Source: Manis javanica
Taxonomy: Eukaryota; Chordata; Mammalia; Pholidota; Manidae
Direction of reading: 5' to 3'
Length of the DNA stretch: 64,000 bases
Assembly: GCF_040802235.1 (NCBI RefSeq)
Contig: NC_133156.1
Coordinates: forward strand, 188,425,851 to 188,489,850
Made by a program: the position numbers and the translations under genes. The notes beneath the pieces were generated by a model. It searched no databases and was not told the origin of the DNA. It was given only the letters and a program-made list of their open reading frames with translations. This document shows positions 38,906 through 51,290 of this stretch, in pieces (the first letter of the stretch is position 1; the number at the start of each line of letters is the position of its first letter).

Positions 38906-38911
38906 AATAAA
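38906..38911 (+). terminator. Distal SERTAD2 poly(A) signal
   Basis: AATAAA, the last good signal before GC-rich intergenic sequence starts at about 38940. The transcript end is expected 10-30 bp downstream. Position fits the known 3' UTR length of the gene. Confidence 0.7.
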
Positions 38912-39852
38912 CAGTTAAAAGATGAGAAAGGCGTGTTCGCAGCTTCTTTCTGCCTGGAGCCCCACCAGGCGGTTGGCCCTCGGCCTCTGCTGCGGTTGGT
39001 GCTGCTCAGCTCGCGTCGTCTCGGTCACAGGAGCACCTTTCTCGTCCGGTCCCCCTGCCTTTGGGCCCTTCTCCACCTCCTTGTTCTCAGTCCCCCAACT
39101 CTTCTCTAAATGTTCTTTTCCTCAGGGTCTGGTAGGTGAACGAGCCCTTTGCCCAGCCTCCATTCCTACCACTTGCTCTCCCAAGGGGCTCTGGCCCACT
39201 CGTCTCTGAAAATGTGTGCCCAGCACCTGCTTCTGCCCGCAGCTCTGGACCTAAGTATATACCAGGCTTTGCCGTCTCACACTCAGTGCTTCTCAAACAG
39301 CCTTTTCTCCCCATGGGGCTGAGCCTTCCCCTTTGGCCTCATCACCCTTCTCCTGGGCTTGATTCTGCCGCCCCCCACGAGGCCTGTTCTCCAGTCCAAG
39401 CCGCTGTTGCAAATGTCCGCCCGCTCCGCGCCACCTCCTTCCGGTCGCCACCACCGCTTCCCCCACCCAGCCAGCTTCTCTCTCGGCCTCTGGTCCCGCT
39501 TCCCAACTACACTGACTGCAACAGAGGCTCCGCCCACATCCTTGATGATAGAGTTGACATCCCAGAGTGCTAGCGGTTCACACATTCCACATCCTCTGGC
39601 ACCCCTCCCCCCCCTTTATGCAACCTAGTCCCCCATCTAAAGAGGTTAATGGAGGAGATACTGTGCAATCCGCAACTGGACCAGCTTTGATGGGAGTCAT
39701 GGGATCCAGCTCGCCTGGTCCCCACAATTATGGGCCCGATACCAGTCAATGAGGGGACGGGGCTGGATGTGAGGGGCCTGGGAAACGAGGAATCCATTCA
39801 ATCAGCAATGGAATATTGGGGCGGGAAAGGGGGGCAGAGTTGGGGAGGAGTT

Positions 39853-40305
39853 ACAGGTTAAATGGTGCCCTCAAGAAGAGAAGTTGAAGTCATTCTGAAC
39901 CCCTAGTATCTCAAAATGTAACCCTTAATTTAGAAGTGGGGTCTTTACCAAGATAACCAAATTGGAACGAGGTCATTAGAGTGTGCCCTAATCGAATATG
40001 ATCGGTGTCCTTAGAAAAAGGGGAGCTACTGACACAGGCAAGCACTCAGGGAGAACAGCGTGTGAGGATGAAGGCAGAGATCATCAGGTTGATAGTCACA
40101 AAGCAAGCAGCACCAGAGGCGGCAAGCCAGCCACCCAAAGCAAGGAGCGGGGCACGGAACAGCTTTTCCCTCAGCGCTCCGAAGGAGCCGACCCTGCTGA
40201 TGCCTCAATCTCATTGTTCTGTGGCCTCCAGAACAATGAATTTCTGTCGTTAAAGCCACTCAGTTTGTAGTGCCGTGTTACGGCAGCCCCAGCGAGCTAA
40301 TACAG
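39853..40305 (+). mobile_element. MLT1-type MaLR LTR (solo)
   Basis: It starts 'ggttaaatggtgccctcaag', contains 'gtgccctaatcgaatatgat' and 'gtggcctccagaacaatgaa', and ends 'tgttacggcagccccagcga' plus 'gctaatacag', the order of a forward MLT1 LTR. The usual 'ctccagaactgtgagagaat' polyadenylation block is recognisable but mutated. No internal region flanks it. Confidence 0.85.
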
Positions 40306-40479
40306 GAGAACAGGATGAGCTCTTTCAGACATCCCGGTGGAGATACTCATTAGGCAGCAAGAAATAAGAGTCCATTGCTCAGCAGAGTGGTTTGTCTCTG
40401 GAATATGAGCATCTGCTATTAATTAGAGAGAGAGCTGTGGCGAATTGTTCACTCTCTTTGTGCTTGTGAGGGCAAGATA

Positions 40480-40890
40480 AAGTCCTAACTCCTAAATCTC
40501 TTTGAAAATGTTGACAATGCAATATAAATTCAAGTTTGGAGTGTTTTCTATCTGCCTGCCTGCAACCATGCCTAGCACATAGCAGGCACTCAAAATTTTG
40601 TTGAATTAAAAAGGAAAAACCCTTTGTGTGGTTTTCCCTGGCATAGGAGAAGCACAGAACTCAGTATCCCTTGTCTGGGTCCCAGGTTCACTCCCATCCC
40701 GACCCTCTGGAACCCCACTCCCAGCACCTGTCAAGCCCTGGCTCGTGCCCCCATGTCAGCTTGTAGAAATTCTCCCCATTGCTCCAAGGCCAAGCTCAAG
40801 TGTGTCCACACAGCCTTCTCCACCTCCCAAGTCAGAACCAACGTCTCACTCTTCTGGAGGGCTCTGGGCATCTGCAAACACACTTAGCAA
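40480..40890 (+). repeat. L2/MIR-type fragments
   Basis: 'tgcctagcacatagcaggca' followed by 'ctcaaaattttgttgaatta' marks an L2/MIR 3' end at about 40570-40610. The following pyrimidine-rich segment (40625-40890, 'acagccttctccacctccca') resembles another L2 piece. Boundaries are uncertain. Confidence 0.5.
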
Positions 40891-40969
40891 GTCTTGCCAT
40901 GAAACAACCCGTTGTTTCTTCTGCTACCTTCTGCTCTTCTAAAGAGCGGTGACCGGGAACGTTCATCTT

Positions 40970-41165
40970 TGGCAGAGGTCAGCAAACTGTGACTGCAGGG
41001 CTGAATCCTTTCCACGGCTTATTCGTGTAAGTAAGGTTTTATTGGAACACCATGTTCATCTATTTGTATATTGTCAATGGCTGCTGTTCTACAATGGTAC
41101 AGAGACCATATGCTTCTCAAAATCTAAAATGTTTGGTCCTTAACTGAAAAGGATTGCCAAATCCT
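40970..41165 (+). mobile_element. hAT-Charlie-type MITE
   Basis: 'cagaggtcagcaaactgtga', 'aggttttattggaacaccat' and 'ttgtcaatggctgctgttct' are hallmarks of a common mammalian hAT-Charlie MITE family with 'ggtcagcaaact' termini. A 'ccaaatcctgatct' end is visible. Subfamily not resolved. Confidence 0.7.
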
Positions 41166-41499
41166 GATCTTTGCAAATCACACAATGCTTCGGTCAGTGA
41201 CCATAGCTGTGCAGGCCACAGTCCCTGTTCAGGGGCTGACATAGACTGGGACATACACTCCAGGAAAGTGATGTTTACAGGTGCAGGGGCGGGGCCCCCA
41301 AGGGCACCGAGTACTGGAGGTTGGGGCGTGTGGACCAGAGAAGGCAAAGCAGTCAGAAAAGTCACATAGAGTGGCTACTTTCAGAGAGCTTGAGACCTGG
41401 GAGGAAGCTCCAGCATGGATTTTCTGGCCAAAAGGCCCCATTTTATAGATGTGAAAGATGAGAGAGAGGGAGTGATTCTTGTCTAAGGCAAGACAGTTT

Positions 41500-41720
41500 A
41501 CAGCATAAGGGTTTAGAGCTTGGCACACAACCAGACGGCCTGGGTTGGAATCCTGGCTCCACCATTTATAGCCTATAACCCCAGGCAAGTTCCTGAACCT
41601 CTCTGTGCCTCAGCTTTCTCATCTATAAGAGGAGGGTAATAATTGAGCTTATTTCATGCAATGGTGGGATTAAATGATCCATACATGTAAAGCACTTAAA
41701 ACAGTTCTAAGACATTAAAA
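41500..41720 (+). repeat. MIR SINE
   Basis: Well-preserved forward MIR: 'ggaatcctggctccaccatt', 'caggcaagttcctgaacctc', 'tctgtgcctcagctttctca', 'gggattaaatgatccataca' and 'aaagcacttaaaacag'. The best MIR copy in the window. Confidence 0.9.
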
Positions 41721-42054
41721 AAGAAGTCCACAGATGTTAGCTCCAGCTACATAACAGTGGGTAAGGCTGAAATTCAGGTCTCCACTCAGTGTGGTTTTAG
41801 ATTGGGCCACAAAGCAAAGCCTGGGGCATGTTAATGCCAAAGGCACACTTTGAGAGGGCACCACTGTGGCCCGACATCCTGCTTGCTGTCATGGTGGTCA
41901 GCTATTTGCTTACTGAGGACTCTGTGTCCAAACTTCTGAGGCAGTCCAGGATCCTAGAGGGTCTGTTGCCTCCTCCACCTTTGCTTTCAATGTCCTTTTG
42001 CTCCTCTTAGAAAGGAAGTGTTGACTGAATCAGGAGAGATAGTCTCCAGGATTA

Positions 42055-42260
42055 CCACTTCTGAGCACTCACGTATGCCAGGCGCCTCTAAGTGTTGGCA
42101 TGTGTGATCTGTGGACTTCTCACCCCAGCCCTTTGAGGTTTATCTTCCACCTCCACTTTACAGAGGAAGGTGTCCAGGCTCAGAGAGGGTAAGCAACTTC
42201 CTAAAGATCACACAGCTGGCAAGTGGCAGGGCTGTGATAGTGGGCCGGGCCCCTCTGACT
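42055..42260 (-). repeat. MIR SINE
   Basis: Reverse MIR: 'gccaggcgcctctaagtgtt', 'actttacagaggaaggtgtc', 'aggctcagagagggtaagca' and 'cacacagctggcaagtggca' in order. Confidence 0.85.
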
Positions 42261-43439
42261 CCTGTAGCCCCTTCAGCACACTCTTCAGTTGCCTGTCATT
42301 ACTCCCCATGTCACTGGGGTCCACAGGCAGGCTGATGCTTGGAGGCTGAGCAAAGCGAGGGAGTCAGGATACTGCATCCCAATCCGAGCTTACCTTCTTT
42401 CACCTGCTTGGACAAGCCACCTCACTTCTTTCCTTCCTCACAGGGGTGTGGACCCTCCCCCACACAACCTCCTCCCACCCACCGCCGGCACACCAAGGAA
42501 TTACCCTTAGGGACAGGAGGAAGAAGATCTGTGGGCCCAGTGCTGAACCAGGAGCTGGGACTGCTCGACAGAGCCAACTGCACCATCAGTTCTCGTCTTG
42601 GCTCTGTGAGACCCGGGGCCTGTCACTACCCCTTTCAGCAGATCAGCTGGCTCTGTGGCAGAGAAAGGAGGCAAGACTGCATGCATGCCGTGTGCTGTCC
42701 AGGCCATGGCTCTTTCTGGCAGCAAGTTAGAATTCTGGGGGTTCCACCAGCATCTTTGCCAGGAGTCTGGGCCTCAGAGATTTTACAAAATCTTGCAGGT
42801 GGGAACAGTGCCACGGCTCTAAGGTGCCAGCCTCCAGGGCCTCTGGGATGGCGCAGCCGTGTGCATGATGGGGAGGCACACGCTGGCATTGTCCCCAGAG
42901 CTGGGAACCCCCTTGCTGCTGCCCCAGCCCGAGAGCCGCCAGAGGCCTCCAAGCCCTCCCCTCCCCCAACCCTCCCCAGGCTGGGAGGGGCCAAGCTGCC
43001 AGCTGCTAGCAAGGCCTATTGTTCAGCAGTGACAAGAAATGGCTGCAGGAGCACAGGCCGGGAAAGGCTAGAGACAGACGAGGGGAGGGGTGGGGCGAGC
43101 CGGGGAGATGTCTCCTGACGCTGGCTTCAAGGCGGTCGGCCCTCGTGCCTAGAAGCCAGAGTCCAAACACACCCAACAGACTTTTTTTTCACTTGTCTTC
43201 TCAGCATGTGATTATGGGTGGAAGTTCTTGTCACTATTTTTGTGTTAGTATACAGAGTCAGACCGCTTCTAGAAAAGGGGTTTGGGTCACTCGTCTCCCA
43301 GCTGAGGGCCTGACAACAGTGCCAGGTGGCCAAGTGCTTTTGAAATAGTGTGGCTCAGTCAATCCAATCCACACGCTCCTGGGGAATGCTGCTTCCCTCA
43401 GCCTGGAGAGCTTCCAGTGACGGTGATACTCACCCTTGA

Positions 43440-43620
43440 GTGTGACAGCTTAACAATATGGGAAGCATTTCACATATATTCACTTGATTTGATTGTCATG
43501 ATGATTCCAGAGGGGTTGGCAAGCAGGAGAGGCTGAGCAGGCATGGGGAAACTGAGGTACACAGAGGGGCCTGAGGCTGCTAAACAGGGGGGCAGGGGCA
43601 GGGCTGCAGTCCTGAGTTCT
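43440..43620 (-). repeat. MIR SINE fragment
   Basis: 'gcatttcacatatattcact' followed by 'ggcatggggaaactgaggta' and 'cacagaggggcc' follows a reverse MIR. Confidence 0.65.
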
Positions 43621-43629
43621 GGACTTCAT

Positions 43630-43643
43630 CGCCTTCTGGTGCC
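43630..43643 (-). promoter_or_regulatory. CTCF-like motif (moderate)
   Basis: CGCCTTCTGGTGCC on the plus strand reads GGCACCAGAAGGCG on the minus strand, a fair CTCF core downstream of SERTAD2. Sequence inference only. Confidence 0.35.
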
Positions 43644-44824
43644 TTGGAGCTTAAAGAAACTGGCCAGAATCTTAGTTATGAAAACTTAAGGGTCAACAGC
43701 AAGGCGCGGAGCTAGAAATCACGTGCTCTCTTGGAGCTCTGTGACAGACGGCGGTGGGGACGAAGGCCGTTCAGAGCTTCCATCTGCCCTTCCCATACCC
43801 GAGAGTCTCCATCCTCCTGCCCCAAACACGCACTTCTCCCGGAGTTGAGGGGTGCAGCCGAGGCCCCTCCCCATTTCAGGTTGTTAGGCCCAGGCCCCAT
43901 GGTGACCCACGGTGCCATCCCAAACACACAACCCAAGAGAAATGTGGGCACTTGCTGTGTCAACCCAGCTGTGAGACAGATCCCGCAGGCCCTCCGGCTA
44001 CCCCAGCTGCTGCCCCCAAGCCTCTCCAGGCACCGGAGGGCTTGCTCTCTGTCCCTCTCTCGCCCTCTCCAGCCTCCTCCCACCGTCTCTGACCATCAGT
44101 CTCTCTGCCTCCCTGTTCTGCCCTTTCCAGCCCATTTAGGCCCTCTGCCTCCGCCTGATTCTCCATCACTTCAGGGAAGCCAGCTTAGCTGCAACAGAGT
44201 CTGCTGATGACACAGGCCTTGGGTCTGGGAGCTGGACTTCAGCCCCTGAACTGTGAGGCAGGCCTGGTGGGACTGGGGGCTCCAAGGCTCAGGTTCATTG
44301 AGGTCTAGGGACCTCTACGTCCCCAGGCAAGGGGCTTACCTGGTGGTCCAGCGCCTCGGTGCTGCTTCCCCATCTGGCTGCCCAGACTCCTGGCTATGGG
44401 GTAAGTCGTGGGAAGAGGTTTTCTAGCTCTGTTTTCCAGGTTGGCCTGAGCAGCTCTGACTGGACTTAAGTATAACTGGCCTGTAGGTGAGGAGCGGGAT
44501 TCGTGGCAGAGGGGAGGGCCTCCCACACCAGGCTCCAGGGGCCAGCTGAGCTGGGGGTGGGGAGTGCCAGGTGCTGGGGGAGGTGGGCTCTGAGGAGAGG
44601 TGCCTGCCTGGGCAGGGGACGGGAGCAATGTCAGGGAGCAGGGGGCAGGCAGTGGGAGAGTCTTGGGTCATTCTGTTCTGCGTGGTGTGCAGACAGGCTG
44701 TGCAGGAGCTGCCTGGGGCTGAGGACCCGGGCCCTCAGGGAGATGCGGGGGGAGACTACCTTCTCTACAGCACCTGCTCTCTGCTGCACATGGCACTGGG
44801 CCATCTCTGGTCACCCTCTTTCTA

Positions 44825-44905
44825 ACCCAGACAGAGAAATGGGCCCAGAAAAGTTAGGCAACCTGCCCGAGGTGGCAGAGCTCGTAACTGGGAAGCTGTT
44901 GGGGG
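44825..44905 (-). repeat. MIR SINE fragment
   Basis: 'gacagagaaatgggcccaga', then 'ttaggcaacctgcccgaggt' and 'ggcagagctcgtaactggga', a short reverse MIR core. Confidence 0.6.
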
Positions 44906-45494
44906 TGGGGGTGGGGCAGTGAGGGGCCAGGAGCAATTTCTGGTCCCCAAATTCTAGCAGTCTATGTCCCTGTCCTGCCAGACCCCTCAGCTGGGCTGCA
45001 GGGAAAGATAGAATGGGCAAAACAGGCCCTTGGTCCTACCCACCGAAACTGAGCACTCTGGGTCCTGACAAACTGGGGGGCAGAAACTTTTCCAGCTAAA
45101 ATACTCTGCAGGCCTGTCTGATGGCCAGTAGTGATGAGAAGACCATGGCCAGGGCAGTGCAGGTGAGGGAGCCCCTGTGGCTCACCTGTCCTTTCACTCA
45201 GCCTTTACCAGCTCATCCCCCAAGGTCCCCATCGCAGCAGATGGCACCACTCACCTAACCAATGAGGCCCAAATCGTTGGAGCCCTTCCCGACCCATCCC
45301 TTTGGCACAGCCCCCACCCCATCCGCAAAGGCTGTCTGTTCTGCCTTCCAGACAGAGGCAGAACCACTACCGGCATCTCCCTGGCAGGATTGTCACCTCT
45401 CAGCTCATTGCTCTGCTCACACCCTTGTCAGGATCCTTGGTCCTGAACAGAGCAGGCAGAATGATCCTTTAGAGGTATAAATGAAAGCTGCGCT

Positions 45495-45630
45495 CCCCCA
45501 AGTGTACACATGGATCGCCTGGGGAGCTTATGGATTCTGAGGCAGCAGGCCTGGGATGGGCCTGAGTGCCCGCATTTCTAACAAGCTTCCAGGAGATACT
45601 GGTCCACGGATGGCACATGGAGTAGCTGAG
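45495..45630 (+). mobile_element. MER5A-type hAT MITE
   Basis: 'atcgcctggggagcttatgg', 'attctgaggcagcaggcctg', 'ggatgggcctgagtgcccgc' and 'atttctaacaagcttccagg' follow MER5A in order. Confidence 0.75.
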
Positions 45631-46084
45631 TGTTAGATTCCGGTACTCGTGTGTTCCAAGCACTCTGCCGGCTTTCTGGGAATAAAATCCCAAATTCTTG
45701 TCCTGCCATGTAACTTTGTGGCCCCTGTTACTTCTGCAGCCCCCCTGCCCCACTGCCCTTGTCCACTTGGCTCTGGCCCCACCGCCTTGCTTTCTGGCTG
45801 CACTGCTTCCTGAGGGTGTACCTCCTTGTGTTTATTTGATGATGGTGCCTCCTTCACTGAACTGTAGGGTCCGCAAGGGCTGTGATCTGTGTTGTTGAGG
45901 CTGCGTCTCCAGTGCCTCACTCTGTGACTGCTCACTGAAGAAACTGGTTTGACTAGGTGCTGCTGGGTGCTGGCTCCAGCACCATCACACAGCCCTACCT
46001 GCCCTCCTGTGCCCCAGCAGGAGGATGCGCAGGGGGTGAGCCACCTGACAGTGTGGCCAGTCATATGCCCCAACCTCCGTCCCC

Positions 46085-46240
46085 TGTCTGCAGGGGGCTG
46101 TTTTGCATGGAGTATCTCATTTAATCGCACTGCAGTCCAGCAAAGCAGACTGTTTTACCACCTACCTGCCACTCTTTAGGGAGCCACTTTCCTTCCTCTG
46201 GGTCAGTGTGCCCTGACTTCCTCACCCTGTGCTCCCCCAG
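46085..46240 (-). repeat. MIR SINE fragment
   Basis: 'gagtatctcatttaatcgca' followed by 'agcagactgttttaccacct' fits a reverse MIR in which the 'gaggaaactgagg' block is lost. Confidence 0.45.
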
Positions 46241-46664
46241 GGCCAAAGCTGGGGCAGGGTAGTCGGGTGGAGAGGCTAGCTCTACGCCCCTCTCCTCCCT
46301 TGTGCCCTCAGGCTGGGGGGACACACCCTGGCCCTGGGTAGTTGAACAATCTCTGTGCTCCACCTCCCACCTGGTAAACACACACTGATGAGGGTTAGGA
46401 GGGGTGAGAAGGGGGCATCTCCCAGGCCAGATCACTGATGAATATGATGATGTGCGTGCTGCCCTTGCCACCAGCTGAGAGGCACTCCCCCTTCCCCGTG
46501 GAGAAAGCTTTGTGCTCTTAGCCTGGCCACCCCTCACCCGAAGGGCTTTGTCTGGGCAGGGAGGGCATCGTGGACAGAGGATGCTAGGAAAGAGGGGCTG
46601 CCTGGTCCTGCCCTGAGGGAGAGGGGAGTGGGCAGCAGAAATCTCTTAAACATTATCACCTTTA

Positions 46665-47040
46665 AAGATATTTTGTTAATAGACTTTATTTTGAGAGCAT
46701 TTTTAGGTTTATAGAAAAATTGTGGGAAAAGTACAGAGAGTTTTCATATATCCCCTCTCCCTGCCCCCTGCCCCAAGTGTCCCCTATTACTAACATTTTG
46801 TATTAGTGGGTTCCGTCTGTTACAGTTGAGCCAGTTATCGGTCCTATAGGTCAAGTCTTCCTCATCATGAATGTGGAATCTCTCTCCATTTATGTAGATC
46901 TTTGATTTCTTTCGTCAGCATTTTGTGGTTCTCCTCATATAGATTTTGTGCTTATATTGTTAGATTTATACCTATGTATACAGTGCTAATGTAAATGGTG
47001 TTATGTTTTTAATTTCAAATCACAAAATAGTCAACATTTC
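46665..47040 (+). repeat. L1 3' region fragments (two joined pieces)
   Basis: First piece: 'gtttatagaaaaattgtggg', 'aaaagtacagagagttttca', 'cccctattactaacattttg'. Second piece from about 46870: 'ttagatttatacctatgtat', 'gctaatgtaaatggtgttat' and 'gtttttaatttcaaat'. Both are typical of old L1 elements. Confidence 0.7.
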
Positions 47041-47059
47041 AACATTTGAAACATGAATC

Positions 47060-47575
47060 ATGCCACATCCCGGCCCTCCAACAACTTTCCACTGAACCTA
47101 AACTGCAGCTCTCCCTTCCAACTGCGTTTCCTCTAAGTGCTCCCTCACCGCAGGCCCTGACACCACACTAGCCTTTCTTACAGGGACCACCACGCCCTGC
47201 TTGATTCTGCCTCAGGACCTTTGCATTTGCTATTCCCTCCCCTCTGTCTTTGTACTTTGTTCAACACTATGAAATAACTACTTTTATAGACCAAAAAAGG
47301 GTTAAATGTCGGTGAGTACATAGTATTCTACCTAATTGTCCCACTTCTTTCCATCTTCCAAGTCTCAGCTCAAACGCCATCTCAGAGGGGCCTTCCCTGA
47401 CCACCCCATCCCACCTCCAGCCAGGCATATCACTTCGGTGTACTTTCTTCAAAGCATTTATCTTCATCTGAAATCACCTCATTTATTTATTTGTGTCCTT
47501 GTTTCTTATCTGTTTTCTTCCCTGTAGCTCACTCATAACAGTAAGAACCTTGTCTTGATCAATAAGATTCTCAGA
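47060..47575 (+). repeat. L2 LINE 3' end
   Basis: 'caggacctttgcatttgcta' and 'ttccctcccctctgtctttg', then after a short interruption at about 47260-47330 'aagtctcagctcaaacgcca', 'tctcagaggggccttccctg' and 'ccaccccatcccacctccag'. This is the standard L2 3' region order. Confidence 0.8.
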
Positions 47576-48390
47576 GACCAGATGGGCTGGGAACTCCAGA
47601 TACTTGCTTGCACCACCCTAGGGAGGGGGAAGCCACCCCCACACTCCAAATTTAACTGATGCCGTATTTCCAACCAACTCTGTTGTTGGGAATGGAGCCT
47701 GAGTACCTGACATAGAACAATAGGGAAACATGATATTTTTCCCATAAGTGTTGAGGCCTAAAATTCAAAACCTCCATGATCATGTGGTTGAACAGTAGCA
47801 TGGATTGTTCAGTAAAGGGTTCTATTAGGGACAAAGAGGGTGAGAACCAGCCCTGCCTCCACGACACCCGTATGTTTCCTTGGCTACCGCCTCCTCCAGC
47901 CCATCCCCCACTCTGCAGCAGAATAGCTTTCCTTATACTTTGAGGTATTCCTCCAGCTCCTACTCTGATCTACATTTAGTGGCTCCCTACTGCCACGAGG
48001 AAATATTCAACCCCTCTGCCAGGAGCCCCTCCTCCCCTCCTAAGCAGTCCCTGCCCATCCTGTGGGGCCCAGCTTAGGCCTCAGCCCCCAGGAAAGGTTC
48101 CTGTCTGCCTGCTCATACCGCTCCTGTGGGCCTCCCGTCAGCACCCCGTCACTTTGCTCAGACCCCAGCGTTTCTCTGAGAAGTGCTGGGGCCTATCTCA
48201 GAGCTCAGACTCCAGAAGAACAAGGACTGAGTCCGGAGACTCTGAGCGCCAATGGCCACGGCAGCAAGTGTGGCTTCTTGGAAGGGAAAGGGGGAGAGAC
48301 TGAGGGGCCTCCCAGCGGGAGAGGACCTTTGTCTCCCCCTTGGTAGGAACAGACCCTCAGGGCACCCCAGCCCAGAGAGGTGTGGCATGG

Positions 48391-48414
48391 CGCCCCCCCC
48401 CCCGCCCCCGCCCC
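48391..48414. repeat. C-rich run, possible G-quadruplex or i-motif
   Basis: A run of about a dozen C bases followed by CGCCCCCGCCCCG. The complementary strand has three or more G-tracts and could fold as a quadruplex. Likely length-unstable. Confidence 0.7.
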
Positions 48415-50349
48415 GTGTCCATGTGGCAGTCTCTCCTCCCCTTGCTCCCCGGCCTCCAGTGTGGAGCCAGCCGGGTTTACTCAAGTAGCAGGAAAAATGT
48501 CCCCCCTTCCAAGCTGCTGCACATCTGTGCCCAGACAAAGCCAGCTATTAATCCTAGCTTTTGTGTGAGTGTTTGGGTGTTGAATTCCACTTGGATCTGC
48601 CGGCTTTTGGAAAGGGAGATTGGAGGGGATTTAGTGACAACAAAAGGAACCCACTGAGCGGAATGGGAGGGGGCCAGGGAGCTAAGAAACCCAAGGGCAT
48701 TCACTGAGCCTGGTGAGAGCACTTGGGAGCCCAACATCAGCCAGAGACAAGCAGGGCTCCCAAATTCCCAGGGTCTGAGTCAAGAAAAGGGACCACTCCC
48801 CAGAAGAAATATACCAGCTTTAAGGCCTGCCTTCTACTCCAGATGCTGCCTAGGGCTGAGGCTCCAGCCTGACGGGGCCTGGGCACTGCCCTTGGTGCTG
48901 TTCCTTTCAGGCCAGGGCTGCCATCCTCAGGGGTGGCCAAGGGTGGAGCAGGAGATAGGGACCAGCAAGAAGCCCTAGTGGGTGAGTCTGGGACAGTCCT
49001 TACTGCCACTGGGCCTCAAAGCCACAAGGAGTCACTTTTTAAGTGAGCTTTCCGTCTGGGGGTGCTGCCTCCAGAGGAGCACTGAACTGTCAGGTCCCAC
49101 CAAGAAGGACAAGTGATTTGAACTCTGTGGGGTGGAGGCACCTCCGGAGCATCCTCCTCCTTTCCCTACTTTACCTGAGATGTCTGGCAAAGTCACTCAT
49201 AAATCCATTCGATAGCTGACTGAACCAGTGCTCTGTGGGCCAGGTTCTGGTTTAGCTGCTGGGCAGCAAATGCAAACTGTGCTGCTTCCTAACACTTCCG
49301 TGCTCAACTAAGCTTCCGGGCTTATTTAACTATTTTCTAATGTCTGTTAGCACATCCACAGATGGTTTATTCTACCTTAATTAACTCTAGAGAGAAAACA
49401 GTAAACTCAAACTTTCATTCATTCATTTGTCCATCTCCTGACTCATTGAGCTGATGTCAGGCGGGCCCACAAGGTCCTCTGTACTAAAACCCCGAATGCT
49501 CTTCCAATTCTTTCCTGGTCTTTGGGGAAGAGGATTTCACAGGTGCTCAGCCTGCTGCTGTAAGGGCTCTTTCTTTCCAACACTGTTTCCAACGACCTGG
49601 TCCCAGGCAGCCCCACTCTGGAGGGGAATGAAGAATAGGTTGGCCAGTTGCAGCCCTGACTGTCTCCTCTGGGTTAGGGAGTAGGCACAGCTCATCCAAC
49701 TCCCAGGTAGAACCTTCTAAAAGACCATAAAGCCACACTGTTCCTGATTTGTAGGAGGGCATCTACACAGTTGCTGAGGAGCCCCCCTGAGCCTGGGTGA
49801 CAGGCCAGCCTCTGCACTGAAGAGCGGGTCACCTCGGTGGGAGCTTCCCCTTGGGGTGGCAGTGAGGGGCTCAGAGGTATGGAGATAGTCATGAGGGTTG
49901 AGAGGAGGAGTGAGTACAGGTGGCTCTTAGTCCTTTATTTCCACACTGTAAGGTCTGGGTGGGGGTGTGGGGAGTGGGCAATGAGCAGCGGTCGGGTGAG
50001 TACATAGGCCTTGCACAGCTCCTATTCCCCAGCTCCACCTCCCTCAGCCATTTCATAGCCTAACAATGTGGGAAAGGCCTGGAAGAGGAAGAAAATTTCC
50101 GTTTGAGCCTTTATTTTGGCTTCTTGGTCAAAGGTAAGAAGCAGAGATGGGGACAAGTGGTCAGGGGATTGTTTGGAGATTTCATTGCTTCAAGATGTTG
50201 ATCCCTCCCCTCCCAGAAGAAAACAGGGTTGCAAATTTTGCTCTGGAAGATAAAAATTTTAACTCCAATTCATTCTTTTCCCCTTTTGACAGAAACAAGC
50301 ATATGCTTTGTAGAGCAAAGCTAGAAAATACAAAGAAGCAAAAATAAAA

Positions 50350-51060
50350 ATGTATGATACTTACCTATGTATTACTCAGATGACTGCTAAAACCTTGCGT
50401 GTATTTTTGTAAATTCCTAAGTGCAGACACATACACACACATACCCTTTTCCATACTCTTTATTTTTCTATTAAGCAAAAATGTTATGATTATTTGGAAA
50501 CTGCTTTATTTTTTCCCTCAATAATTTATCTGAATATCTTCCCAAGTAGGAACATATTTTTTTTATCCACTAGATCACATTCAACAGCATTATATTCTAC
50601 ATCTACACCATAATTCATTGAATTAATTTGCTAATGTTAAACATTTAAGAATTTCCAATTATTTGTTCCTGCTATGATTAACAACTCTAGTTAAAAATCT
50701 CAGGACATCTTTTTCTGGAATCTCAAGATAAAACTTATGGCTCAAAATGCATTGCCCAAGTATGCTCGGAAAGGTTGCAGTCATTTATTCTGATGGACAG
50801 TGTCTGAGACTCCCAGACCATCCCAGTGCACCCACAAACCCACTGTTGTTATTCCTGGGAATATTCTTACATCTAAAAAAGGTTGACCATTTGATACATG
50901 TAATGTTATCTCATTATTGTTTTATTTAGCATTTCTTTAATTATTAATTGGGGTCAATGGTTTTTTCATGTGCCTATTAGCCACTTTTGTTTCTTCTCTG
51001 AACTGCTCATTCATATCCTTTGTTCATTTTTCTATTGGCTAGTCTTCTTTTTAAGCCAGT
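50350..51060 (+). repeat. L1/HAL1 LINE fragment
   Basis: AT-rich sequence with 'aatatcttcccaagtaggaa', 'caacagcattatattctaca', 'tttccaattatttgttcctg', 'gtcaatggttttttcatgtg' and 'tttgttcatttttctattgg', the order found in the L1/HAL1 3' part. Confidence 0.6.
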
Positions 51061-51079
51061 TATCTTATTTAGGTGAATA

Positions 51080-51290
51080 GTTCTCAACCTTGGTGAATTA
51101 GAATCACCTGGGAGGATTTTTAAACAAGAATGAAAGGAAGGGCAGAGAGAGGGAGTGAGGGAAGGAAAAAGGAAGGAAGGAAAAGGCTCCACATCCCAGA
51201 GTAAATATTTGGTAAAGCCTGAGTGTACTTTTTGAAGGCTCTTCATGCTTCTAATTTGCAGCCATGGTTGAGAACCCTTGTTATAAATTA
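51080..51290 (+). mobile_element. MER5A-type hAT MITE split by a GA-rich tract
   Basis: The left end 'ttctcaaccttggtgaatta' plus 'gaatcacctgggaggatttt' and the right end 'gccatggttgagaacccttg' are clear terminal parts of MER5. The middle is replaced by a purine tract (GGAA/GAGG units, about 51130-51187). Confidence 0.75.

Larger units (their letters stand above)
34649..38930 (+). other. SERTAD2 3' UTR
   Basis: About 4.3 kb of AU-rich sequence without coding frames, matching the long single-exon 3' UTR known for mammalian SERTAD2. It contains several ATTTA-type elements (for example around 35185 and 36398), a Pumilio-type site TGTAAATA at 37709-37716, and a CA microsatellite. Alternative poly(A) signals are AATAAA at 34930-34935, 38176-38181 and 38582-38587, and ATTAAA at 37811. 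The paucity of interspersed repeats across this segment is what one expects of a conserved UTR. Confidence 0.8.

Noticed and set aside
42339..43118. 259-codon open frame, the longest non-gene frame in the intergenic part
   Set aside because: It begins in MIR-like sequence, is Pro/Ser/Gly-rich, shows no recognisable domain and has no visible splice or promoter context.
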